Shown here: piece after piece, positions 1 through 8,579 of the stretch
Position numbering within the stretch: the first letter of the stretch is position 1
Layout: each line of letters begins with the position of its first letter
DNA from: SSF14 sp046331245
GTDB taxonomy: Bacteria; Actinomycetota; Acidimicrobiia; Acidimicrobiales; Microtrichaceae
DNA: 64,000 nt
Assembly: GCA_046331245.1 (NCBI GenBank)
Contig: JAXLRH010000002.1
Coordinates: forward strand, 186,001-250,000
Reading direction: 5' to 3'
Program-made: the position numbers and the translations under genes
The notes under the pieces: model-generated
Told to the model about the DNA's origin: nothing
Database searches by the model: none
What the model saw: the letters and a program-made list of their open reading frames with translations, nothing else

Positions 1-755
1 AGCGGCTCACCGCGGGGCGCGAGCTCGAGTGCCGCGTCCCACGGGTCGAGCGGTTCCACGTCGGCCCACCAGCCGGCGCCGTGCTCGACCACGACGCGGA
101 CGAGATCGGGGTCGTACGCGCCGCCGCTCCGCCGGGCGACGATCTCGAGCGCCGGGCCGACGTCCTCCATCCGGGCCAGCACCTCGAACTCCTGGCACAG
201 GTGCGCGATTCGCATCGCGATCGGGATCGCAACACCCTTCGACCCGCGTGGAAGGCCCCGCCCGTTCCACCGCTCGAACGTCGCGCCCAGCGCGGCCCGC
301 ACCTGGTCGTCCACCCCGAGTCGCGCTGCGAACAGATCGCCGACCTCGCATGCCATGCGGAAGTTGAGCTCGGCCGCCTTGCGACCACCGGCGATGACCG
401 CGAGCACCGAGCGGACCCGGGCCAAGCCCTCGTCGCCGGGCCCGGCCCGCCGGATCATCACGCGCAGCACCGCGGTCGGGTCGGCGAAGTCGGCCCGCAG
501 CGACTCGGCACGCAGCTCGATCTCGTCGCCGAACACGATTGCCGACTCGAACGCGTGACCGGTGCACCCGAGGAAGCGCAGCGTGGAGGCCCACCAGCAC
601 GTGGCCCGATCGGTGACGTCGAGCCCGAGCTCCGTCGCGAGGCGCTGACCCAGCACTGCGGCCCGCAGCTGCGACCCGGGCGGTTGGCCGAACGCGTGGT
701 CCTGCGCCACCGAGAGCAGGGCGGCGACCTCCATCCGGGTGATCTCGGCTCGCAC
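1..755 (-). CDS. HD-domain protein, HD-GYP-like (truncated at the left window edge)
   Basis: Translating the minus strand from a GTG at 755 gives about 251 residues with no stop before the window edge, so the C-terminus lies outside. The start matches what I know of the actinobacterial 'HD domain, often followed by LuxR' family (ELVALLS-like N-terminus, GQP, LR). A segment ERWNGRGLP corresponds to the ERWDGSGYP signature of HD-GYP phosphodiesterases, but the tyrosine is leucine and the HD pair is not obvious, so activity against cyclic dinucleotides is doubtful. The frame is open back to 860 but contains no other ATG, GTG or TTG start, which supports 755. The exact role is unknown; a regulatory role is inferred from the family. 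Confidence 0.7.
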   Translation of the reverse strand, partial: MRAEITRMEVAALLSVAQDHAFGQPPGSQLRAAVLGQRLATELGLDVTDRATCWWASTLRFLGCTGHAFESAIVFGDEIELRAESLRADFADPTAVLRVMIRRAGPGDEGLARVRSVLAVIAGGRKAAELNFRMACEVGDLFAARLGVDDQVRAALGATFERWNGRGLPRGSKGVAIPIAMRIAHLCQEFEVLARMEDVGPALEIVARRSGGAYDPDLVRVVVEHGAGWWADVEPLDPWDAALELAPRGEP

Positions 756-862
756 GGGCCAACGGTACCCGTGGAGGTGTTCGCACGCCGCGGCGACGGC
801 CAGGCGCGAGATGGGGTGTTCACCCGATGCGAGCCGACGACCGATCGGCGCAGGGTCACTTC

Positions 863-1795
863 ATGGACACCAACACCTCCAACACCATCATCCCGACCAC
901 CACCCCCACGCCCGTCGACGACGATCCGAAGGTCGCCGCCGTGCAGCGGCTCTACGCCGCCGTCGCACGAAACGACCTCGACGCGATCCTCGACGAGGTC
1001 GCCGACGACGTCGACTGGGCGGCCAACGCCGCCAGCTCGTCGGTGCCGTGGTACGGACCCCTACGCGGCAGGGCCGGCGTCGCCGACTTCTTCGCCGCGA
1101 TCGGTTCGAACGTGGAGATCACCGACTTCACACCCCTGGGGTATGCGGCCAACGAGACCGACGTCATGGTGCCGGTCCGCTGGTCGTACGTCGTCCGCTC
1201 TACCGGGGAGCGTGCCGAGATGACGATGCAGCACTGGTGGCGCTTCGCCGAGGGCAAGATCGTGTTCTTCCGCGGGGCCGAGGACTCGCAGCAGTCGAGC
1301 CGGGCGTTCCACCGGTCGAGCGTCGAGGGCGGCACGTCACCGGTCGACACGGCCGACGGGCCCCGTGGTGGCGGTGCCGTTCCCGGCGCCGTCCTGCCGT
1401 CCGACCCGAAGGTCGGCATCGTGATGGAGATGTACGACGCGTTCGCCCGGCAGGACCTGCCGACGATCCTCTCCCACCTCACCGAGGACGTCGACTGGGC
1501 GGCGGAGGCGGCCGACGCAGCGGCCCCGTGGCATCAGGCGTACCGCGGCATCGCCGAGGTGCCGGGCTTCTTCGGAGCGCTCGGCGGCAACGTCGAGATC
1601 GGCGAGTTCGTCCCCGTCTCGGTCACCGTCAACGAGACGGACGTGATGGTCGTGGTCCGCTGGTCGGTGACCGCGGCGCCCACCGGCCGTCCGCTGGTCC
1701 AGCTGCTGCACCACTGGTGGCGCTTCGACGGCGAGCGGATCTCGTGGTACCGGGGCCTCGACGACAGCGAGCAGACCGCCGCCGCCTTCGCCTGA
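863..1795 (+). CDS. tandem SnoaL-like (NTF2-fold) protein
   Basis: The protein has about 310 residues and is built from two homologous halves (roughly residues 20-150 and 185-310). Each half follows the order DPKV, MYDAFAR-like helix, DDVDWAA, a GxxGVxxFF-like segment, NETDVMV, HHWWRF and SEQTAAAF. This is the SnoaL/NTF2-like alpha+beta barrel used by polyketide cyclases, ketosteroid isomerases and many proteins of unknown function. A proline/glycine-rich linker joins the copies. The ATG at 863 is preferred to an in-frame ATG at 827 because conservation begins after it, but no strong ribosome site separates them. The substrate cannot be told from sequence. The gene points the same way as the MFS gene that follows. 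Confidence 0.75.
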   Translation: MDTNTSNTIIPTTTPTPVDDDPKVAAVQRLYAAVARNDLDAILDEVADDVDWAANAASSSVPWYGPLRGRAGVADFFAAIGSNVEITDFTPLGYAANETDVMVPVRWSYVVRSTGERAEMTMQHWWRFAEGKIVFFRGAEDSQQSSRAFHRSSVEGGTSPVDTADGPRGGGAVPGAVLPSDPKVGIVMEMYDAFARQDLPTILSHLTEDVDWAAEAADAAAPWHQAYRGIAEVPGFFGALGGNVEIGEFVPVSVTVNETDVMVVVRWSVTAAPTGRPLVQLLHHWWRFDGERISWYRGLDDSEQTAAAFA

Positions 1796-1818
1796 TCGCC
1801 CCGGCACTCGTTGCCCGT

Positions 1819-1838
1819 TTGGCAAGGATCATTGCCAA
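1819..1838. promoter_or_regulatory. operator-like inverted repeat upstream of the MFS gene
   Basis: Perfect 7-bp arms TTGGCAA and TTGCCAA are separated by 6 bp, and the site ends 28 bp before the MFS start codon. The size and symmetry suit a dimeric TetR-, PadR- or MarR-type repressor site. No regulator gene is adjacent, so the binding protein is unknown. Confidence 0.5.
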
Positions 1839-1866
1839 TCTCGTGCACGTGGCCGATGCTCGAAGC

Positions 1867-3114
1867 ATGAGCACGCAACCGAGCCGATTCTCGGCATTCG
1901 ACAACCGCAACTTCCGGCTCTACTTCATCGGCCAGACGATCTCGAGCGTGGGATCCTGGCTGCAGTCGTTGGCCGTCACCTGGTTGGTCCTCGAGATCAC
2001 CGATCGCCCCGACCAGCTCGGCATCGCGATCGCCCTGCAGTTCCTGCCGATGCTCCTGCTGGGAGCTCCGGCCGGTGTGCTCGCCGACCGGTTCGACAAC
2101 CGGCGGATGCTGATCGCGACGTCGACGGCATCCGGCGTGCTCGCCCTGGGGTTCGGGGCGATCGTCGCCGTCGGCCACGTGTCGGTCTGGCCGATCTACG
2201 CACTGACCCTGGCGTTGGGACTCGTGCTCGCCGTCGAGCGGCCGACCATGCAGGCCATCCTCTTCCAGCTCGTCGGACCGGACCTCCTGCCCAGCGCCGT
2301 GGCGGCGAACAGCACGATCAACTCCGTGTCCCGGCTCATCGGCCCGGCGCTGGCGGGCCTGCTCATCGCCTCCGTCGGGGTGGCGTCGTGCTTCTTCCTC
2401 AACGCTGCGTCGTACCTCGTGGTGATCGGCGCACTCGTTGCGCTCCGCACCGCCGACCTCGTGCCCCGTCCGCTCTCGGGCCGGGCGAAGGGCAAGCTGC
2501 GCGAGGGGTTCGCCTACGTGCGCAGCCACCCCGACGTGAGTCGCCCGCTGCTGGTCATGACGGTCGTCGGCATCGTGGCGTACAACTTCCCGACGACGTT
2601 CCCGTCGATCGTCCGCTTCGGATTCCACCGCGGCGCCGGAGCCGTGGGCCTGGCGATGAGCGTCAGTGCCATCGGCTCGATCATCGGCGGCATCTACATC
2701 GCCGGCGTGACTCCGCATCCCCGTCGCACGTTGGCGATCGCACTCACCGGCTTCGCCGTAGCGTGCGCTGCGCTTTCTCTCGCGCCCGGGTTCTGGGCGT
2801 TCGTCGCCCTGAGCATCCCGCTGGGATTCGCCTCGGCGTCGTTCCAGTCGGTCAACACCGTCGTCGTGCAGCAGGCCACCGAGGCCTCGATGCAAGGGCG
2901 GGTGATGGCGCTTCACCAGATGGCATGGTTCGGCACGACCCCGATCGGGGCGCTGCTCGTCGGCTGGGTGATCCAGCTCACGTCGCCCCGGATCCCCTTC
3001 GCCCTCGGCGGGCTGGCTGCGCTCGCCTGTGCCGGCGCCGTCCTGGTTCGGCGTCGAGATCTCGCCGCCGGCCCTCGTTCCGTTCCCCTGACGGCCGGTC
3101 CCGGCCGGCTCTGA
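1867..3114 (+). CDS. MFS transporter, EntS/MFS_3-like efflux permease
   Basis: A 415-residue membrane protein with about 12 hydrophobic segments. It starts with the FxxxxFRLYFIGQTISSVGSW signature of the EntS-like MFS_3 group and carries the loop 2-3 motif GAPAGVLADRFDNRR. Relatives export small molecules such as siderophores or macrolides by proton antiport; the substrate here is unknown. The ATG at 1867 starts the conserved N-terminus. The palindrome at 1819-1838 suggests repressor control. The last 137 bp overlap the convergent LAxTG gene on the other strand, which is a long overlap for two real genes. Confidence 0.85.
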   Translation: MSTQPSRFSAFDNRNFRLYFIGQTISSVGSWLQSLAVTWLVLEITDRPDQLGIAIALQFLPMLLLGAPAGVLADRFDNRRMLIATSTASGVLALGFGAIVAVGHVSVWPIYALTLALGLVLAVERPTMQAILFQLVGPDLLPSAVAANSTINSVSRLIGPALAGLLIASVGVASCFFLNAASYLVVIGALVALRTADLVPRPLSGRAKGKLREGFAYVRSHPDVSRPLLVMTVVGIVAYNFPTTFPSIVRFGFHRGAGAVGLAMSVSAIGSIIGGIYIAGVTPHPRRTLAIALTGFAVACAALSLAPGFWAFVALSIPLGFASASFQSVNTVVVQQATEASMQGRVMALHQMAWFGTTPIGALLVGWVIQLTSPRIPFALGGLAALACAGAVLVRRRDLAAGPRSVPLTAGPGRL

Positions 3115-3787
3115 GGGGAACAGAACCGCCCGCCCGCACGAGCGTCACGCCGAGGCCGATCGCGCTCAGGGCGAGAGCGGCGAGCAGGCCGTTCGAAGCG
3201 CCCGTCTCGGCGAGCTCGGCGGTTCGTGCGGCTACTCGGCGAGCAGGACGAGCCGTGGCCGAGGCAGTGGTCGTCGGCGAGACGGCCGCAACGGTCGTGG
3301 ACGGCGCCGGCGCCACCGTCGTCGTCGACGCCACCGTGGTGGTCGTCGTGGTGGGCGCCGGATCGACATCGGCGATCGTCACCGTGATCGACGTCGCGAA
3401 CGCGTCGTAGTACGCGCTGTTGGACGAGACCAACCCCTGCACGACCACCGTGTTCGAGGCGTTGTGCACGCCGTCGTGGAGCGCGGTGACCGTGACCTGG
3501 CGCGGCTGGAACCACTGGGTGGCCGGCCAGGAGACCGACGACGCCGACAGCGAGACACGGCTCGGGTCGGCGACCGTCAGGTCGAGCGTCACGAGACCGG
3601 GGTCGGGGCCCGGTGCGATGATCGGCTGGTCGAGCGTGAGGGTGACGATCTGAGCGTTGCCCTCGGTGAGCGACACGGTCGCGGCTGCGGGGTTGACCTT
3701 CGAGGCGCCGGCCACGCCGCCGAGCACCCCGACGCCGATCATCACCGACACGAGGCAGAGCGCTGCACGCGAGAGCATCCTGCGCAC
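2978..3787 (-). CDS. secreted surface protein with Calx-beta-like domain and LAxTG sorting signal
   Basis: The N-terminus is a signal peptide (MRRMLSRAALCL, then a hydrophobic stretch ending VAGA). Residues about 30-140 look like a Calx-beta or Ig-like beta-sandwich with TVSLTEG and SITVTIADVD. A short Thr-rich linker follows, then LAETG and a hydrophobic helix, the layout of class E sortase substrates. The tail after the helix is an unusual 45 residues rich in arginine and lies antisense to the end of the MFS gene. The start is GTG 3787 or ATG 3778. The gene begins 1 bp after the esterase stop, so the two are probably co-transcribed. Confidence 0.7.
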   Translation of the reverse strand: MRRMLSRAALCLVSVMIGVGVLGGVAGASKVNPAAATVSLTEGNAQIVTLTLDQPIIAPGPDPGLVTLDLTVADPSRVSLSASSVSWPATQWFQPRQVTVTALHDGVHNASNTVVVQGLVSSNSAYYDAFATSITVTIADVDPAPTTTTTTVASTTTVAPAPSTTVAAVSPTTTASATARPARRVAARTAELAETGASNGLLAALALSAIGLGVTLVRAGGSVPLRAGRDRPSGERNEGRRRDLDAEPGRRRHRRAQPARRGRRGSGAT

Positions 3788-3788
3788 G

Positions 3789-4733
3789 CTAGGCGTCGCT
3801 CCGCTCGGCCAGCGCGACCGTGATCGCCGCGACCATGGCCTCGCGGTACGACGCGGCGACTCCGGACCTCGGGCTCACGCCGTCGAAGCCGTGGAACGCG
3901 CCGTCGACCACGGTCACCTCACACGGCACACCGGCCAACCGGAGCCGGGCGGCGTAGGCGAGGTCCTCGTCGTGGAAGAGATCGAGCGTGCCCACCCCGA
4001 TCCAAGCGGGCGGAAGGTCAGCAAGATCGTCGAGACGCGCCGGCGCGGCGAGGCCCGGCACGTCGGACGACCCGGGTTCCCGACCGAGGTACGACTCCCA
4101 GCCGAACCGGTTCGACCGGTTGTTCCACAAGCGGAAGTGGCGCTCGTCGATTCCGGTTCGCAACACCGTGCGATCGTCGAGCATCGGATACGAGAGGAGC
4201 TGGAGGATCGGCGCCACCTCGCCCCGCTCGACGGCCAGGGCGGCGAGCCCGGCGGCGAGCCCTCCCCCGGCGCTGGCGCCGCCGACGACGATGCGCGACC
4301 GGTCCACGTCGTCGCGCCCGGCGAGGGCGACGAGCGCGTCGTGGCAGTCGTGCAGCGGGGCCGGAAACGGGTGCTCGGGCGCGAGGCGGTACTCCACCGA
4401 CGCGACCACGATGCCGAGCCGCCGCGACACGAACCGGCAGAACGCATCCTCCTGCGCCGCGTTGCCGATGACGTACCCGCCGCCGTGGATCCACAGCAGC
4501 GCGGCGTGCGGCCCCGCCCCGCCCGACGACGGCAGGTGGACCCGCAGCGAGGCCGAACCCGCCTGCTGCATCTCCACGCTCACGGGTCCACCCCGGCGCC
4601 GCTGCGCCAGGCCGGCCAACGCGGTGGCGCCGGACTGCAGTGCTCGCAGCGCCGGCACGCTCCGCTCCGAGACCGGACCCCGGGGGATGAAGGGTGCGAG
4701 CCGCCGGAGATCGGGATGGATCGGATTGGTCAT
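3789..4733 (-). CDS. alpha/beta hydrolase, hormone-sensitive-lipase (HSL/LipH) family
   Basis: A 314-residue alpha/beta-hydrolase fold-3 protein. The oxyanion-hole motif HGGGYVIG, the nucleophile elbow GASAG, an acid residue in the DLFHDED region and the catalytic histidine in AFHGFD are all visible in order. The HSL family cleaves short-chain esters; the natural substrate is unknown. The ATG at 4733 is chosen because MTNPIHPDLRRL begins the family-like region, while upstream codons overlap the divergent gene's control region. There is no secretion signal, so it is probably cytoplasmic. It is followed at once by the LAxTG protein gene. Confidence 0.85.
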   Translation of the reverse strand: MTNPIHPDLRRLAPFIPRGPVSERSVPALRALQSGATALAGLAQRRRGGPVSVEMQQAGSASLRVHLPSSGGAGPHAALLWIHGGGYVIGNAAQEDAFCRFVSRRLGIVVASVEYRLAPEHPFPAPLHDCHDALVALAGRDDVDRSRIVVGGASAGGGLAAGLAALAVERGEVAPILQLLSYPMLDDRTVLRTGIDERHFRLWNNRSNRFGWESYLGREPGSSDVPGLAAPARLDDLADLPPAWIGVGTLDLFHDEDLAYAARLRLAGVPCEVTVVDGAFHGFDGVSPRSGVAASYREAMVAAITVALAERSDA

Positions 4734-4783
4734 GGCGGTATTCTGCCCGGCGTCGAAGTCGCTGGAACGGGGTAGGAGCAGAC

Positions 4784-5248
4784 ATGGGATACGAAGTCGA
4801 TTTCGTGAACGTCTCGACCGTGGGGCTTGAGTCCTCACCCGTGGTGGACGCGCTCGCCGGGCTCCGCGCCAACGAGGCCCGCTACTTCAAGAACAAGTAC
4901 GACCACGTGTTCACCGTCGAGCCTGCTGCCGAGGCCGCCGACACCATCGAGCGCGTGCGGCACATCCTCGAGACCGAGCGCGACCTCGTCATCGCCTCGC
5001 CACCGCTCGAGGCCACCTCGTTCCAGGTGGAGAACATCAAGTTCGACTACGTCTTCTACGAGAACGGTCTGTCGATCAACGTGATGTACACCGTCGACGA
5101 CCCCAAGAAGCGAGCCGTGGGGTTCAAGCTCTCCGACGGCATGGAGGTGCCCGAGGAGCTCGCCACGCGGTTCAAGTTCGCCCGCCAGAAGTCGAAGCTC
5201 GCCGGCACGATCCGCGGTTCGTACTTCGTGATCAAGGGCGAGTACTGA
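4784..5248 (+). CDS. conserved-looking hypothetical protein
   Basis: A 154-residue soluble protein that I do not recognise. It starts MGYEVDFVNVST, with a good ribosome site (GTAGGAGC) a few bases upstream of ATG 4784. It is mixed alpha/beta, with an acidic middle (EPAAEAADTIERVRHIL) and a basic C-terminal part. It has no signal peptide, membrane helix or known catalytic motif. It diverges from the esterase gene with only 50 bp between start codons, so both promoters must lie in or near that gap. It precedes the cystathionine beta-synthase gene by 35 bp and may be co-transcribed with it. Confidence 0.7.
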   Translation: MGYEVDFVNVSTVGLESSPVVDALAGLRANEARYFKNKYDHVFTVEPAAEAADTIERVRHILETERDLVIASPPLEATSFQVENIKFDYVFYENGLSINVMYTVDDPKKRAVGFKLSDGMEVPEELATRFKFARQKSKLAGTIRGSYFVIKGEY

Positions 5249-5283
5249 CGGCCGCCGGAGATCTCCTGCCGTAGGGTGGACCG

Positions 5284-6672
5284 ATGGTGGCCTATGCACA
5301 CTCGGTCCTCGACCTCGTGGGCCGGACGCCGCTCGTCCGCCTCCGCAGCGAGGGCGAGGCCCTCCTCCTCGCCAAGCTCGAGATGCTCAACCCCGGTGGG
5401 TCGGTGAAGGACCGCATCGCGGTCCGCATGATCGACGCCGCCGAGGCGTCCGGTGCGCTCCGTCCCGGCGGTGTGATCGTGGAGCCGACCAGCGGCAACA
5501 CCGGCATCGGCCTGGCCATCGTCGCCCAGCAGCGTGGCTACCGCTGCGTGTTCGTCTGCCCCGACAAGGTGGCGCCCGACAAGATCAACGTGATGCGCGC
5601 CTACGGCGCCGAGGTGGTCGTGTGCCCGACGGCCGTCGCGCCCGAGCATCCGGACTCCTACTACTCGACCTCCGACCGCCTGGTGCGCGAGACGCCCGGC
5701 GCCTGGAAGCCCGACCAGTACTCCAACCCCGAGAACCCGGCATCGCACGAGCACGGCACGGGCCCCGAGCTGTGGGAGCAGACCGGCGGCGAGATCACCC
5801 ACTTCGTCGCCGGCATCGGCACCGGCGGAACGATCACCGGCACCGGGCGGTACCTGAAGGAGGTGAGCGGTGGTCGCGTGCGCGTCATCGGTGCCGACCC
5901 CGTCGGCTCGGTGTACTCCGGCGGCGACGGCCGGCCGTACCTGGTCGAGGGCGTCGGCGAGGACTTCTGGCCGACGGCGTACGACCCGTCGGTCGTCGAC
6001 GAGGTGATCGCCGTGTCCGACAAGGACTCGTTCGCCACGACCCGCGCCCTCGCCCGCACCGAGGGACTGCTCGTCGGCGGCTCGTCGGGAATGGCGACCG
6101 TGGCGGCACGGCGCGTGGCAGCCGGCGCCGGAGCCGGGGCGGTGGTCGTGGTGCTCCTGCCCGACGGCGGCCGCGGCTACATGTCGAAGATCTTCGACGA
6201 CCGTTGGATGACCGACTACGGGTTCCTCGACACCGGCACCGACGGCCGCTCCGTGGGCGCCGTGTTCGACACGAAGCGTGCGGCATCCCGCGGTCTCGGG
6301 AGTCGCCCCGACCTCGTGCACGTGCATCCGCACGAGACGGTCGGCACCGCGATCGACATCCTCCGCGAGTACGACGTGTCGCACGTGCCGGTGGTCCGCG
6401 CCGAACCTCCGGTGAAGGTCGCCGAGGTGGTGGGCTCGGTCGGCGAGCACGACCTCCTGCGACGGCTGGTGTCGGGTGACGCGTCGATCGACGACCCGCT
6501 CGAAGGCCTGATGTCTCCCCCGCTGCCGCTCGTCGGCGTCGGCGAGTCGATCTCCGAACTCGTCGCCGCCCTCGACCGATCGCCGGCGGTGCTGGTGGTG
6601 AGCGACGGCCTGCCGATCGGCGTGCTCACCATCCAGGACGTGCTCGGCTTCCTCTCGGAGCCGGACGCATGA
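5284..6672 (+). CDS. cbs: cystathionine beta-synthase
   Basis: A 462-residue PLP enzyme that condenses serine with homocysteine to cystathionine, the first step of reverse transsulfuration. The PLP lysine is K42 in NPGGSVKDR, the substrate loop TSGNTG is at 69-74, and the phosphate-binding GTGGTITG lies near 180. The C-terminal 120 residues form two CBS (Bateman) repeats, distinguishing it from plain cysteine synthase. Cytoplasmic. Its stop overlaps the next gene's start by 4 bp (ATGA), so the two are translationally coupled. Some bacterial homologues also use O-acetylserine; the CBS domains and the neighbour favour cystathionine synthesis. Confidence 0.93.
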   Translation: MVAYAHSVLDLVGRTPLVRLRSEGEALLLAKLEMLNPGGSVKDRIAVRMIDAAEASGALRPGGVIVEPTSGNTGIGLAIVAQQRGYRCVFVCPDKVAPDKINVMRAYGAEVVVCPTAVAPEHPDSYYSTSDRLVRETPGAWKPDQYSNPENPASHEHGTGPELWEQTGGEITHFVAGIGTGGTITGTGRYLKEVSGGRVRVIGADPVGSVYSGGDGRPYLVEGVGEDFWPTAYDPSVVDEVIAVSDKDSFATTRALARTEGLLVGGSSGMATVAARRVAAGAGAGAVVVVLLPDGGRGYMSKIFDDRWMTDYGFLDTGTDGRSVGAVFDTKRAASRGLGSRPDLVHVHPHETVGTAIDILREYDVSHVPVVRAEPPVKVAEVVGSVGEHDLLRRLVSGDASIDDPLEGLMSPPLPLVGVGESISELVAALDRSPAVLVVSDGLPIGVLTIQDVLGFLSEPDA

Positions 6673-7826
6673 CCGACCCCACCGACCCGCTCGGCTTCGA
6701 GACGCGCGCCATCCACGCCGGCCAGGAGCCGGAGGCCACGACCGGCGCGGTCGTCGTGCCCCTCTTCCAGACGTCGACGTTCGCGCAGGACGGCGTGGGT
6801 CGGCCTCGCAACGGATGGGAGTACTCCCGGTCGGGCAACCCGACACGGGCGGCGCTCGAGACGGCGCTCGCCGACCTCGAGGAGGGCGCGGCGGGCCTCG
6901 CGATGCCCTCGGGCCTCGCCGCCACCGACACGCTGCTGCGCGCGACCTGCCGCCCCGGCGACCACGTCGTGATCCCCCACGATGCGTACGGCGGCACCTT
7001 CCGCCTCATCGCCCGGGTCATGGAGGAATGGGGTCTGGCATGGACGGCCGTCGACCTCTCCGACCTCGACGCCGTCCGGTCCGCGGTCGAGCGGCCGACA
7101 CGGCTGGTGTGGTGCGAGACGCCCACCAACCCGATGCTCCACGTGTCCGACATCGCCGCGCTGGCGACCATCGCTCACGATGCCGGCGCCCTCCTCGCCG
7201 TCGACAACACGTTCGCCTCGCCCTACCTGCAACGCCCGCTCGCCCTCGGCGCCGACGTCGTCGTGCACTCCACGACCAAGTACCTCGGTGGCCACTCCGA
7301 CGTGGTCGGCGGTGCGCTCGTGGCCGCCGACGCGGCGGTCGGCGAGCGGCTCGCCTACCACCAGAACGCCATGGGCACGGTCGCCGGGCCCTTCGACGCG
7401 TGGCTCGTCTCCCGCTCGCTCCGCACCCTTGCTGTACGAATGGAGCGGCACTGCGACAACGCCGAGGCCGTGGTCGAGCTGCTCACCGGCCACGATGCCG
7501 TCGGCACCGTGCTCTACCCCGGCCTCGCCACTCACCCGGGCCACGACGTCGCAGCGCAGCAGATGCGCCGGTTCGGCGGCATGGTGTCGTTCCGGGCCGT
7601 CGGCGGACGCGCCGCCGCCGTCGCGATCTGTGAGGCAACGCGCCTGTTCACGCTCGCCGAGTCGCTGGGCGGCGTGGAGTCGCTCATCGAGCACCCGACG
7701 ACCATGACCCACGCCTCCGTGTCGGGCTCGACGCTGGAGGTTCCCGACGACGTCGTCCGGCTCAGCGTCGGCATCGAGACCACCGCCGACCTCCTCGCCG
7801 ACCTCAGGCAGGCGCTTGGCGGATAG
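6669..7826 (+). CDS. cystathionine gamma-lyase / gamma-synthase (Cys/Met PLP family)
   Basis: A 385-residue member of the Cys/Met-metabolism PLP family. The N-terminus FETRAIHAGQEP, the YSRSGNPTR motif, and the PLP lysine K204 in STTKYLGGHSD are all present. Family members split cystathionine to cysteine (gamma-lyase) or make it from homoserine esters (gamma-synthase), and sequence alone cannot separate them with certainty. Coupling to cystathionine beta-synthase by an ATGA overlap argues for the lyase role, completing homocysteine-to-cysteine conversion. It ends 6 bp before the convergent TetR gene. Confidence 0.9.
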   Translation: MTDPTDPLGFETRAIHAGQEPEATTGAVVVPLFQTSTFAQDGVGRPRNGWEYSRSGNPTRAALETALADLEEGAAGLAMPSGLAATDTLLRATCRPGDHVVIPHDAYGGTFRLIARVMEEWGLAWTAVDLSDLDAVRSAVERPTRLVWCETPTNPMLHVSDIAALATIAHDAGALLAVDNTFASPYLQRPLALGADVVVHSTTKYLGGHSDVVGGALVAADAAVGERLAYHQNAMGTVAGPFDAWLVSRSLRTLAVRMERHCDNAEAVVELLTGHDAVGTVLYPGLATHPGHDVAAQQMRRFGGMVSFRAVGGRAAAVAICEATRLFTLAESLGGVESLIEHPTTMTHASVSGSTLEVPDDVVRLSVGIETTADLLADLRQALGG

Positions 7827-7832
7827 CGGCGG

Positions 7833-8489
7833 TCAGGTGGCGGGGGTGAGCTCGATGAGCGCCTCGACACCGCCGATGACGAACCGACTCACGCTCTCGA
7901 CGATCTCGCAACGACGGCGGGACCGCTCCTCGGCGTCGAGCGCCAGGTACATCGCCGCCGTGCCGACCTTCAGCGCGACGAGGATCTCCGCGGCCTCACG
8001 CGCCGCCGTCCCACCGGCGTGGCCTTCGGCCGTGAGCATGCCGGCGAGCCGACCGATCCAGTCCTCACGGGTGCGGATGACGGACTCGCGGATGCGGGGG
8101 TTCGGGCTCTCGCGCACCTGGAGCTGCACCCGCCACGCGTGCTCCTCGGTGTCGAAGCTCTCGAAGAGGCGACCCACGCCGAGACGCAACCGCTCTTCGA
8201 GGTCCGAGACGTCGGGGTGCAGGAACCCCTTCACCATCACGAGCTCGGTGCGGTCGACCGCGGCGGCGCCCATGACGGCGAGCAGCAGATCGGTCTTGTC
8301 GTTGAACTGGTGGTAGAAGCTGCCGAACTGGACGTTGGCCGGGCCGAGGATGTCGCGCTCGACGTTCACGCCGTCGTGCCCGTACTCGGCGAACGCCCGA
8401 CGCCCGGCCTCGATGAGCCGGGCACGGGTCTCGATGGCACGCGCCTGCTGCGGGAACGGGCGCGGTGTCTGGGGACGGGAGTTCGGCAT
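7833..8489 (-). CDS. TetR/AcrR family transcriptional regulator
   Basis: A 218-residue protein with an N-terminal helix-turn-helix (residues about 18-65: RARLIEAGRRAFAEYGHDGVNV, NVQFGSFYHQFNDK, DLLLAV) typical of TetR repressors, followed by an all-helical ligand domain. The recognition helix reads GSFYHQF, close to the usual GxFYxHF. The effector and targets are unknown; no TetR-type palindrome is obvious just upstream. It converges on the cystathionine gamma-lyase gene and is separated from the MCP gene by 90 bp. Confidence 0.88.
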   Translation of the reverse strand: MPNSRPQTPRPFPQQARAIETRARLIEAGRRAFAEYGHDGVNVERDILGPANVQFGSFYHQFNDKTDLLLAVMGAAAVDRTELVMVKGFLHPDVSDLEERLRLGVGRLFESFDTEEHAWRVQLQVRESPNPRIRESVIRTREDWIGRLAGMLTAEGHAGGTAAREAAEILVALKVGTAAMYLALDAEERSRRRCEIVESVSRFVIGGVEALIELTPAT

Positions 8490-8579
8490 GGCGGGGAGAC
8501 CTCTCGGCCACCCTACCGGCGGGTCCTCTCGTCCTCTCGTCTCATCCGAGGCGGGGTCCCTCGTTCGAGGGAGCGTTGG

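Noticed and set aside
841..862. A sigma-28-like TCACC...ACCGATCG sequence upstream of the SnoaL-like gene
   Set aside because: The -35 half is poor and the gene has no link to motility or c-di-GMP.
5249..5283. A possible SAM or cobalamin riboswitch before the transsulfuration genes
   Set aside because: The gap is only 35 bp and contains no room for such a structure.
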